Positions 1 through 10,909 of a stretch of DNA of 64,000 nucleotides are shown here, one piece after another. The notes under the pieces are model-generated. The model was not told where the DNA came from. It was given only the letters and a program-made list of their open reading frames with translations, and did not search any database. This DNA is from Rotaria socialis (taxonomy: Eukaryota; Rotifera; Eurotatoria; Philodinida; Philodinidae): positions 109,867 through 173,866 of the forward strand of contig CAJNYU010000035.1 in NCBI GenBank assembly GCA_905331475.1. Direction: 5' to 3'. How positions within the stretch are numbered: position 1 is the stretch's first letter; every line of letters starts with the position of its first letter. The position numbers and the translations under genes are program-made.

Positions 1-824
1 GTAGTTAGATAAGTTTTTCTATTGATTTATAACAATACTTCTATCTTCACGCACACAATAGTAGTCCATTGTACTTTTGAACCCTTTTACAAGTCACAAT
101 TTAGCAGATGGCTATTTTTTCTGCTATAACTATGATTTTATTCACTTACAAGTAGTTCACTGATTATTGAATGCACAGCGACTCAACAGTTTTTATCTTT
201 CGAGTAAAAGTCCGACTATTGAAAAACCACCGAGTTTCTTTCAGTTAGTTAATTTGACGAGATGAGTAACTGCTTTTGTTAAAGTGTGATCCCTCACAAA
301 AATCTCTAAATGTCCTAGAACAATTTTTGAATCTGAGAATTTACAGATTACACGATGGTCCACAGAGCAAACCTACTGTTTGTACACGCCAGCTACCGAA
401 TAGCAGATTTCAGAGTCAAACTTTGTGCGCGAAGAATTATATTGAAATGGTTTTTTTCTCGAATTTAGATTGATTTATGCACACCTCAAGATATAATCGA
501 AGAAAAAAATACGGTGCGTCTAGCACGTCATGTTCATCTATTGGTCTCGCCGGAATCTTTTGAACAAACAAATGTTTAATTAGATTAGCCTATCACAACA
601 TCTAATGGCATCTACTTCCATTTTCTCTCTCTCGTTTTTTATCTATCTATCTATGTTATCCAGCAATATTCTGTGTGTAATTGTGTGCAAATCTCAAATT
701 TTTATCATCTCAATAATGTATGTTTATTAGCTCTGTACATGAATCTGTTTTTGTTTTTTTCTCTTCCTGTTTAAATATCAATAAAAATAAACGATAAATG
801 AATTGTGCAAAGGCAAAAAAATTC
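1..824. other. Non-coding sequence upstream of NDUFA8
   Basis: No supported gene is seen here. The single open frame at 276-473 (65 codons) has no recognisable family, no splice context and ordinary intergenic composition. A run of AATAAA-like words lies near 779-790. The stretch could hold the 3' UTR of a gene outside the window or the NDUFA8 promoter, but nothing decides this. Confidence 0.5.
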
Positions 825-837
825 TTCTTTTTTCTAG
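825..837 (+). promoter_or_regulatory. 3' splice acceptor just before the NDUFA8 start (candidate trans-splice site)
   Basis: A pyrimidine tract ending in TTTTTTCTAG lies six bases before the ATG at 844. No upstream coding exon is visible. Such an acceptor could receive a 5' UTR exon or a spliced leader; spliced-leader trans-splicing is known in bdelloid rotifers. The assignment is inference. Confidence 0.45.
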
Positions 838-843
838 ACCATT

Positions 844-1810
844 ATGAGTTTTACAAATGATTTGAAATTACCAACATATGAAGAACTTGAATGTCCAGTA
901 GTGAATATTTCGTCGCCTGCACTTCGAGCTGGAAGCTTTCATTTAGCGAAATATTGTGATTCACAATTTAAAGTTAGCTTCATAAAAAAAAATAAACTTT
1001 TCTGATTCAAAATAGAATTTTGTTTCTGTTTTAGGAATTTATGTTATGTCGACAGGTGAGAATAGAATAACCAGCCAGTCAAAGAACCTTGCTTTTCTTG
1101 GAGTCACGCTCATTTTCTATCCGGTTTCTGTTATCCTATTTATGGTTAACATTTCGTTGAACTGAGACGTATGCTTATCATCTAACCACTATTATAATAG
1201 CAGATGATCATTAAATTTAGATTTATTTAAGTTAGTTAATTATAAAAATATTTTTATTTTCTGGAGTCGAGAAGAAAAATATGTCTTATGCTAATAACTT
1301 CGATTTATTTAGGAAGAACAAGATCCAAGAAAATGTGTAAAGGAAGGCAAAGAAGTTTCATTATGTTCCATTGACTTTTTTCGTCAAGTACGTGACACAT
1401 GTAATGATACATTTACAACATTTTGGACATGTTTGGATAATTCTCAAGATGGTGAAATGTCATTCAATTAGTATGTTTTAATTACAGTTACTATTTTATT
1501 CATCAAGATTCATTTTTTTTTAAATTTTAGCTGTAAAGCGGAACAAAAAGCATTTGAACTATGTGCTAAAAATAAAATGAATTTAGAACGGCCTGAACCT
1601 GGTTATTTTTCGATGGTTCGAATGCATGATAGTAAACGACCTGTACCATCGGATCCATTCCGAATTGGCTCATTAGAACGACATCCACCAAAATTAGAAG
1701 TACCAGATCCACCATTAATATCTCAAGCTAATGAATATCCCGAAGCGAAAATCGGAATGAAATTCGGACATCGAAAACCTTGGATGTTCGAAGGAAAATT
1801 ATGGGATTGA
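844..1810 (+). CDS. NDUFA8: NADH dehydrogenase (ubiquinone) 1 alpha subcomplex subunit 8
   Basis: This is an accessory subunit of mitochondrial respiratory complex I, located on the intermembrane-space side and belonging to the twin-CX9C (CHCH) protein group. Four exons are read: 844-972, 1035-1055, 1313-1470 and 1531-1810, all with GT-AG borders and joining in frame to 195 residues; exon 2 codes for only seven residues. Family signatures are the N-terminal LPTYEEL motif, the EFMLCR segment, KCVKEGKEVSLCSIDFFRQV, the WTCLD segment and the later cysteines, paired as in the family. The length is slightly above the human protein (about 172) because the C-terminal tail after the cysteines is longer and divergent. 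The first ATG after the acceptor at 836-837 is used as start. The APEX1 start follows 158 nt after the stop, on the same strand. Confidence 0.95.
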
Positions 1811-1950
1811 GAATAGAAGTAAAAGAGAAAAAAATCTATTGTTTTTTGTCAAAGATTAGTGTGTAGTTTAAAAATCATTATCACTTCTTAAATTTACTGG
1901 TTATAAATCTGTGTGAAAATTTTCTGTCTAAATTGGAATCTATTGGTTTC

Positions 1951-1968
1951 ATTTGGTGTTTTTTCTAG
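1951..1968 (+). promoter_or_regulatory. 3' splice acceptor abutting the APEX1 ATG (candidate trans-splice site)
   Basis: The sequence GGTGTTTTTTCTAG ends directly at the APEX1 start codon (1969), leaving no 5' UTR between acceptor and ATG. The previous gene ends only 158 nt upstream. That arrangement is what a downstream gene of a trans-spliced operon looks like. A conventional 5' UTR intron starting inside the NDUFA8 3' region would be the alternative. Confidence 0.5.
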
Positions 1969-4900
1969 ATGCCTAAAGCAGCGAACAGAAAACGGAGCAA
2001 AAACGATACATCCAAGAGAAATTCAAAATCTAATGAAGATGACGAACCGATTGTTACCGTGGCTGCCACGACGGATGAACCGAAATCTAATAAAGGTGTT
2101 AAACGAAAAGCTTCAGAATCAACAGAAAAAGTAAATAGAATTTTACTACATATTTTACAATCTTAGACGACTATGAAATGATTCATTGGAAACAATTACT
2201 TCTATATTAGAAATGATCCATATTCTCCCGATAGTTTTTATTATTGAGAAAATTACATTGCATACAGTCTAAGAATACTATAACTTCAACTAATTAAATC
2301 AAGTAGCCAAGGGGAAACGGCGGACTTTTGAACTTGAAGTTACTTTGAGTTACGTCAAGTAATTTACTTTCACCTACTTGTCAACTTCACATTTATTTGA
2401 AGTTTTCTGAAGTTACTTGTTCTAACTTTGTGCTACTTGAGTGATACTTTGAGCTACTTCAAACTAATTCAAGTAGCGTACTTTGACGTACTTTTGTACT
2501 TCAAGTCCGCTGTTTCCCCCTTGCAAATGATTCAAAAATAAAAAGCACAATATATCTAAGAGAGACAGAATGACATGTTAAGTCATTGCACCGTCTTCCT
2601 GAAGCCATTAAAGACATGGCTATGGAAGCATCAAACTTAACTAATCCCTAACATTTAATAACCACACATCATACAAGTGGCAAACATCCTCGTCAAAGGT
2701 TTTTCATTCTCACAGGCTATCATATACGCGCCTTAGTAACATCTCTTTCCTTTCCTGCCATTGACACCTTAGCAATGTTTCATTGAACCTCAGATGTTAT
2801 TCATATACATATTAAGACCTGATGTCAATAACATCTTCTTTCTTACTACGTTAGTGATATATTAAGTGAAGAAATCAATCCCCAAATGGATAGAATAAAA
2901 AAGAATTTCCATATGATTAATAAGAATAGTTACACTGTGTTTCATACAAGGGGAAAATAGCTGATTCTGTGTGATTCCGTCGGCTCTGGAATCACTATGA
3001 ATGTCACTGTATTTTTCGACTATGAAGTCGTAAAATCAATAGGAACATTATAGAATCATTATAGAGATGAATTCTGAAGACTCTCGATCATTCCATTCAA
3101 TAGGAAAATCGGTTCACTCATGATCGTAAGAATCATTGAGTCGAGCACAAATGACATAATCTGTATAGTGCTAAATCTCAGCCAAAAGCATATCAGTTCT
3201 CATTTCACAGCAATCAAATATCATATTGGGACGATATCTAACCGAATGAACCAGTGCGATTTATTTCATTGTTTTATCGTGAGCACTCAAAGAATTACAG
3301 GTCGCAAGTGAGCTTTCTCGTTCGGCAATGGTGTCGAAATGTTAGATTTGACTGGAATCAACATTAAGTCATGAAAGAAATTGGATTACTGTTGTTTCTT
3401 GCGTTTTCATTATTTTCCATCCTGATTGCCACTGTTGTTTTCATTTCGAAAGCAGAGCTCTTAGTTAAAATATACAGTCTGTGAAAATTCGATGGTATGG
3501 AGAAAGGAGTCCTCAAACACAAAGAAGTGAAGGATCATAAAGAGAGTAAAAGCTCCAAAAAGTATAAAGCAGTCTGAGCGCTCAAGCAGCTGACTTAAGT
3601 TTTCATTTTGCTTTCTGTATCAAACACAAAATATAGGCTCTTTGTGCATATTAGCACCAATCTTTCTCAAAAAAGTTGAGAGTCACACGATATTCTATAG
3701 ACTTCGTTCGGACATCATTTTTTGTGACTCTCCAGACGGAGAAAGTACTGTGATGGAACAATAGTGTCACGAAGAATATACAAAAACTACTTTGTGGGAC
3801 TGAAATTGTGTATTTCCGACCGTTCGCGTTGACGTCGTCATTAGTTAAGCTAAAAACTGCAAACAGTATTTGTTGTATGTACGAAGAGAACATTCTGTAT
3901 GAAGTATGTTGTCTCTCATACTAAGACCGTCGCGCACGATGTTCTACAGCTTATCCACACAGAACACCCAACCACAAATACATGAATATATAAGGATGGT
4001 TTTTGTGCTGGCTCCCGGCTGGTGCATCATCCCGAAAAACTGCATCTTATGACTTGTGAGCGTGACTAAGTAACCTATAGCCACTGAGCGCCAACAGAAC
4101 GCAACAAAACATAGCTTAGCCAATTGGATTAAAAAAAGACATTCATTCTCCATTTTAATTAGTTATAGACGAGAATCCTTCACGCCTACCGTAGGTCCTT
4201 GTAAAAAGAAAAGTTGCCGATTTTTCGTGACTCCCGATTTCTTACTGTCTAGCTATACTTCGTCTGGCACTAAGCAACTTCTTTGAGATGCTATTAAAAT
4301 GTACGTTTTTATGAATCCAAACGAATCCGATGGTATTGTAATTAATGAGTTTCGAAAATCGATACGTAAGACCCGACCGACTCAACGATTGGTAAATTAG
4401 AAAATTCACTACAGCATTGTGTTTTCAAGGAATCGTAAAACAAAGTCAAATTTTGACTGTAACCAAAGTGTATTGATCTCTTTCATTTCGGCTAATTTTT
4501 TATTCGAAATAAAGATTGCGGAAACAACAGTCTACGTAATCTATGAAACAAAAGAGATCGCGTAAGTCGAAAACTTTCTCATTTCTTCATTATCAGAAGC
4601 GATGGAAATTTGTAATTGTAAGAGTTTTGGCGCAAGAGGCATCGAAGAATATTGACATCTTAATGAGCTATAGAATATGAGTGATCATTAAGTCTTACTG
4701 TACTAAGCGAAGATAAATAAATCCTTTATCTTTAGGAAATAGCGATCAGTAAATCATTTATCTCTATCCTTTAGTATAAAGGAAATTAAAGATAAAGGAT
4801 CTCCCCCATTTTAGAGCAGTTTCTAACGTACCAAACAGACTCACGTCGTGGATTCCAGCAGCCAGTCAAGTTTTCTAGGTGTTCTAACTTGGAAAAGTCG

Positions 4901-7900
4901 AAGAATCGTTTTGGACTCACGCAGTTGAAAATTGCTTGGGGACCTGATTATGTGCCAGAAAATTGTTAGATAATCTGGTTGATATGGTAAAAGCTATCCG
5001 AAAACTTATCGCTTTAGTCTCTTGAGGAATGAAAATGTGGAATGCAGAAGCTCTATTTGTTGTTTACTTGAGATAAATGTGAAAGGGCTTCAATTAACTT
5101 AACGAATAAATCATCCAAAATGATTACAACCGTTTATAGCTGGCACGAGTACTCGCGTATTTAATCATGTGGGAAATGCGTTCATGTATTGCTATTATTC
5201 AATTCAAGCAATTTATTAGATTCATTTAATATTGTTAGATTGAAAACGCTTTTTTCTATTGTGAAGTGCATTACATCCAATTCATCAATTCTTTTCTTCG
5301 AGTGATAATATGCGACACACGTTATATGAAGTGTAAATATCTTTTTATTCTTTCAATCGTTTTGACTACCATATTAACTTTCTATATATACATTGATTTG
5401 ATCATTAAAGAAGAACCTGACACACTATTACTTGTTTTGACAAATAATGAGATATCAGTTGAGTTTTTTTTTCTAAATTTGGAATTCAGCTATTTCATAA
5501 TTTAACACGGCGCTCATCCTATTCTTACTCTATTAAATTAATAATAACATTGATCTACTGAATGACATCTACAATAACGTCATTTCGTTGCATTAAATAA
5601 TAAACTTGCCATATTTTGACTACGTAGTTAGGATGTACGGAGTTTTAGAATAATATAACCATCGTTATTGCTTACGCGCCTTTTTTCTATACTATAGAAA
5701 TCTACTCAATAATCTTTGATTATGTTCTTCCCTTCTCACTCGCCATTGCTAGAGCGAAGAAGAAGTTGCGAAAACTTCGATTTTAACCGACAAACGTGTA
5801 TATTTTCTTCGAAAGTATACAGAAGTTCGATAAAAATCTGCTTCTTTGTTGTAAAATTGTGAAATTAATTTTACTGTTGGGTGAAAAACTGCCAAAAATT
5901 ACTTAACTGCTTCTAACCAATGAAATGTATTCGATTAAGCATGATGAGAAACATAGACATGCATTTCTTAGGTGCTTCCTTCCATGCGATTCCGAAGGAT
6001 TCTGTGTAATTCCGATGGTTCTATCGCCGTAGAATCAAATTCCCCCCCCCCCTTGGTTTCATAGTTGAATCTCTCTTAGAGTTTGTACGATTCGATTTAT
6101 TTCTAAATCTTATTTTAGAATATAAAAAAGAGTACATCCGTTAATGAAAGAAATACTATAGAAGCGACTCAAGATGTTGATGATGAGGAAATTCAATTAC
6201 CAACTGTGATGACATTAAAAAAGTCGGATCGTTTATCATCAAATGGTAATAAGCCAACAGTAAAGTTTGCCTCATGGAATATAAACGGTATTCGTGCATG
6301 GTTAATCAAGGATGGTTTAAAATATATTGAACAAGAACAACCTGATATAATGTGTTTTCAAGTAGAGATACTCATTTTTCTCTATTAGATGATTTTGAGA
6401 CAAGATTCTATTCAGGAATTGAAATGTGAAAAAGAAAAAATTCCTACTAACGCAACGCCACCAGGCTATAAATCTTATTGGCTTTCAGGCGATACTGGTA
6501 GAGCTTCATTTTTTGGATCGATTGTCTAATGAAATTATAATTTTTATTTCATTATTTAGCTGGTTATTCGGGTGTAGGTCTTTTAACAAAAATTGATCCA
6601 ATCAATGTTAAATTCGGCATTGGTATAGCTGAGCATGACAATGAAGGACGTACGATAACAGCTGAATATGAAAAATTTTATTTTGTTGCATCCTATATAC
6701 CAAATAGCGGTCGCAAATTGGTACGTTTAGAATATCGACAAGAATTCAATGAAGCATTTAGAAATTATATTAAAGAACTTGATAAAAAGAAGCCTGTCGT
6801 CTGGTAAATATGACTTTACTTTTTTTCTCTAGTTGATGATATGACAATTTAGCTACAAAAGTCATTAGTAGTTAATTTAATTGAAAGATAAGATAAGATA
6901 TTCGAACAGTCGAATATAAATAGAAAAGACAGGTTTACCCTCGAACACTTTCTAATGCTAATATAAAAATGTTAGCGACGCCTCTAGCGCGTGCTGATTT
7001 TTTTCCACGTCAGAGCATATGAACCAGCATAGGCATGTGATAATAAAGAGAGAAAAATCTTGCAGAAACATGTTGAATCTAATGGCCAGCAAGACTTAAA
7101 AGTTCAATAATTCAAGATTCATAGATGCAAATTATTTTTTGTGAATCAAAATCAAATTTGCTCATATTTTATTTCGATTTTATTCTTCGTTTTAAAAAAT
7201 TAATTCTTGAAATATACAAAAAACAATTTGGCTCTTGTAGATAGCTGTTCGAAGTACCGTAATTGATTTTGCAAAGATATATTCTTGTCCCAGAAGGATT
7301 CACACAGTGGGAAATCGGTTTTAGAATTTTTCTAATGTAACTCCAAGAATAATACAAATAATGATAAAAAAAAATGCGAAAACAAAAAATTCAATCTACT
7401 CAGTCAAACCGTGTCGTAAATACTATTTTACGTCACACAGTGAAATTCTTCGTCTAGCAATGATTGCAATAAAATTAAGCTAATGAGACTAATTTTAGTG
7501 TACTCAATTGAATCTCTATGATGCATTTTAGGTGTGGAGATTTAAATGTGTCACATCAGAGTATTGACTTGGCCAATCCAAAATCAAATACAAAAATAGC
7601 TGGTTTCACTCAAGAAGAACGTGATGATTTTGCAAAAATTCTTGCCGATGGTTTTATTGATTCATGTATGTTACAATTCTTTTTAACTATTGATACTAAA
7701 AGAAAGATGTATTCCCAAGCCATACAACACTGAGTTCATATCTAAAAATTTCCCTTGGCTACTGACAGTTTATTTGAGATATTAATCATCAGAATTCTCT
7801 TGATATACAAATTTATAATCATTGATGCGGAAAATTATTCTATTAAACTTCCAAAACTCTCGAGAATAAAATTTTCTTTGTTTATATAATTTAGTCCGCT

Positions 7901-8094
7901 ATCTTTATCCTGATGAACGTGATGCCTATACTTATTGGTCCTATTTTCGCAATGCACGGACTCGTAATATTGGTTGGCGTTTAGATTATTTTATTATTTC
8001 ATCTCGTTTACAAGAAAACCTTTGCGACACTATACACCAGACTGATGTTTATGGTTCAGATCATTGTCCTATTGTTTTATTATTATCCGTTTAA
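1969..8094 (+). CDS. APEX1: DNA-(apurinic/apyrimidinic site) endonuclease, APE1 type
   Basis: This is the main base-excision-repair nuclease that cuts the backbone 5' of abasic sites in nucleus and mitochondria, a member of the exonuclease III family. Six exons join in frame to 354 residues: 1969-2130, 6119-6361, 6416-6497, 6560-6803, 7532-7665 and 7895-8094. Residues 1-100 form a basic, low-complexity tail rich in K, S and E with nuclear-signal-like patches such as KRKASES. The catalytic core then carries WNINGIRAW, the metal ligand glutamate in CFQELKC (E136), [21 protein letters not shown] (D247, N249), [17 protein letters not shown] and the terminal GSDHCP with the catalytic histidine (H345). 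All key residues are present. Intron 1 is 3,988 nt and full of transposon sequence, whereas most other introns are short. The start is the ATG at the acceptor; it may be the second gene of an operon with NDUFA8. Confidence 0.96.
2308..2523. mobile_element. MITE with CAAGGGG termini in APEX1 intron 1
   Basis: The left end reads CAAGGGGAAACGGCGGACTT (from 2308). The right end (2503-2523) is its inverted match with one extra G and one mismatch. The interior is built from degenerate repeats of ACTTGAAGT and AAGTACTT words. No open frame exists, so it is non-autonomous. No clear target-site duplication is seen in the flanks. The termini resemble those of the larger element at 2947-6055. Confidence 0.75.
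2947..6055. mobile_element. 3.1-kb hAT-like non-autonomous DNA element with 8-bp TSD
   Basis: The element starts CAAGGGG and ends CCCCTTG after a C homopolymer. It is flanked on both sides by the identical octamer GTTTCATA (2939-2946 and 6056-6063). An 8-bp duplication is the hallmark of hAT-superfamily insertion. Subterminal zones carry many GATTC/GAATC words, and a 25-bp near-identical direct motif around GATTCTGTGTGATTCCG occurs near both ends (about 2963 and 5998). Open frames inside are short and match nothing recognisable, so no transposase is present. A fragment of another MITE family lies within it at about 4706-4808. Insertion explains most of the length of APEX1 intron 1. Confidence 0.8.
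4706..4808 (-). repeat. MITE fragment (TTTATCTTT family) nested in the 3.1-kb element
   Basis: Read on the minus strand, this shares the order GATCCTTTATCTTTAATTTC, CTTTATACTAAAGGAT, AGATAAATGA and CCTAAAGATAAAGG with the start of the element at 55011-55184. The GGGG-type end is degenerate. It is an older, partly decayed copy of the same family. Confidence 0.6.
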
Positions 8095-10909
8095 TTGTAA
8101 TAATGAATAATACTGTTTTTTTCTGCTTAACGCCGGTACTCTATACAGCAATTAAGAGCGAAGTATATTTTCTTTTATTTTGATCATTATTATTATTTCA
8201 GAAGAGTTTTAATTAACATGCAACACATGTATGCGTATGAACGGGGAATATAATCCTAATAGAAATTTAACTCAGTCGATTAAAATCAGTAAAATCCGGA
8301 AAAGTTATTTTGTGTCGTCGTATTGCGTGTTTTATACGACATCCGGAACAAATCTGACAAATAATGACGACGAACAAGGAAAGAAAAAGAAATGAAGGTA
8401 TTTCTGTACGTACAAACTGGCTCATTCAATTATTCAAATGTGTAAGTATCTTTGAGGTTAGAAAATTTACATTAAGTTCACACTCATTTTTTGTTCTATT
8501 TCTCGTGTCAGTATAGATGAGAGTAAGCCGATATCGTTTAAGAAAAACAAGCCTTCGTTTTCACATATGTGAATGGTTATTTGAGCGCATAAATATTCGA
8601 ATAAGATAGAAGATAAACATGAGGAATATAGATACTATGATAATACGTGTTACGATTACTATCATTCATTATAGCCAGTTGACGATTCTTTATGGATATA
8701 TTTTTTCTTTAATTTATTTCTCTCTCGTTTTTCTTCAATTTCTTTCAGAGGTTCTTTTATAACAAATGTCGCAATCCGTGCACATTGTGGGTTAGTCGAT
8801 TCTTCTCTCTGGTGTTCTCTTTTGTAATACTATAGCTCCTACTACCCGTCATTTCCATTTTTCTTCGTGTGCCATACTCGTCTTGTGTCGGTTGTTGTCA
8901 TTCACACTATATATATTCCAGAAGCATCATTATTGCCGTTAAATGGGCCACCGGACGAAAGAGTGTGTTCGGAAGAAAAAGAATAGGAAAAGAAAAACAT
9001 TATTTTCAATATTAAATAGAACACTATTCATTTATCCTTTTTGTTTATTCAATATGTTAACAGGATTCTATTGCAAAAGAGTAACACATCATTTTTTTTC
9101 ATGTCAATTTTAGGTCGCTTCTATTGGAATAGATCATTATTTTGGTGACGTGTTTCTCGCGGCGTACCACGATAACACTTCAATATCTTACACAAGTAAG
9201 TAGAATCAATTCAAGTGGAAAATAAAGTGTTGATCTGCACTGTATATTTTGTGCTAAACTTGAAGCTTTTTGATTTACTATTTTTTTTTGTATTTTGACT
9301 AATTGTCATCAGGGAAATCGAAGTACTCAATCATTGATAGTGACCTTGCTAGGTTTTCTCTTTTGTTGTTGAATATCATAGTACACTCTTTTCTTTGTCT
9401 GTCATTAGAAAAAAACAAGGAAATAATATTCATTGGTTGTCGGGTTTTTGTTTTCACCGATTTTTTAATCTTGAGCTCAAAGAAAAGGAAAAAAGAACTT
9501 AGCATCTCTTTTTACGGTTCACATTCTTTTCTATTTATATATATATATATACTTTTTTCAGAAGATGATAAATAACATGTAATATATATATATATATATA
9601 TATATATACGACAACCTTATGAATGCTTTCAAATTCCCTAATTACGGTATAGAAACGAGCCTCTTGTGTATTGTATATACATGCATACATTTGTTGATTG
9701 CAGTCTTGACGTCAATATAAATGATAATCACTTGTTTTTCATATCAATGATTATATTCTTTTTTCTTCACTTCATCTATCAGTTTCTTAATTCCATCTGA
9801 AAAACGAGATTTCATTTCTTTTAACATCCGTTCCGTTTCCTTTCCTTTCAAGTTCATTCTTGAGTGAAAATGTTTTATTAACCATCTGTTTTCCTTTCGA
9901 ATTAGGTAAGCATTGTATTTGATTATTATCATTGGTATGTTTACATCTCAGATATCTGGAGTTTTCTAACGTTAACAATACATATGGAAAAACATGTCAA
10001 CCATATGAATATTGGTATTAACATCATCAGCATCAGCGAAGCGTAGAAAGTAAAAGAAATCATGGCAGCAAGTAATCGAGCTTTAAAAGTTGTATATGTC
10101 GATTGCGATTGTAGTGTGTTATGCGAATATAACTAGTTTTCTTCAATAGATCGAAATCAGTTTCGAGTTAATCAAATTAGTGATGTAACAAGTTGTTAGT
10201 AAGGAAAGAAGACTATATTCAAGTGAAAATAAATTTACTTTCTTCCTACACACTGTCTTTTGTCTATATGCCAATCGATGGAGTGATAGACTTCTGTCAT
10301 CTCATCCTTTAATGGTTACATTATTGATCTTTTTGCGAATGTCGCACCAATGACTTTTCTGTCAGTAGTTTTTCATTTAATCTTTTTGTTAGATTTGCAT
10401 ATGTGTTTGTTTGAGGAACGCTAAAAATAAAGATGATCATAAAATAAAAGCGATTACGCATATTGTTTTTATGTTTATGAGTTTATGAATGTGTAATTGA
10501 GAACATAGGTTTTAGACTAGGAGAGATAATCATATCAAGAGAAAAAGAAGAAGAAGGAAAAAAACGAGAAAAGAAAAAGATTAACTGTCATTGAGTGTTG
10601 TCAATACTATCCGAGAAATAGAGCACAAATATATTTATGCAAATCATAGTGTTAATATAAGATGAATGCATGTATATGCATAAAATGATGACTGATGAAA
10701 CAGCTAATTTCATCGTGTATTTAAAAGGCGAGAAAAAAAGTAGACAGAGAATTATTATCGTGCCTGATGACTTTCATTCCTCCGCATAAATTCATCATTC
10801 TCTAGTATTTCTTTTATTCTAACTGATCTATTATTTAATACCTAAACTTATTGCTATTATTTATTCTTGTTTTATTTATCAAAGGCGCACATGTTTTCAA
10901 CTGTTGTTG
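8095..10909. other. Non-coding interval between APEX1 and the calcium-sensor gene
   Basis: No gene is supported in these 2.8 kb. The sequence is AT-rich, with a long (TA)n tract at about 9576-9608 and pyrimidine-rich stretches. The overlapping short open frames at 9299-9575 and 9744-9978 lie on opposite strands and have no family features. It probably holds the APEX1 3' end and the promoter and 5' UTR of the next gene. Confidence 0.5.
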
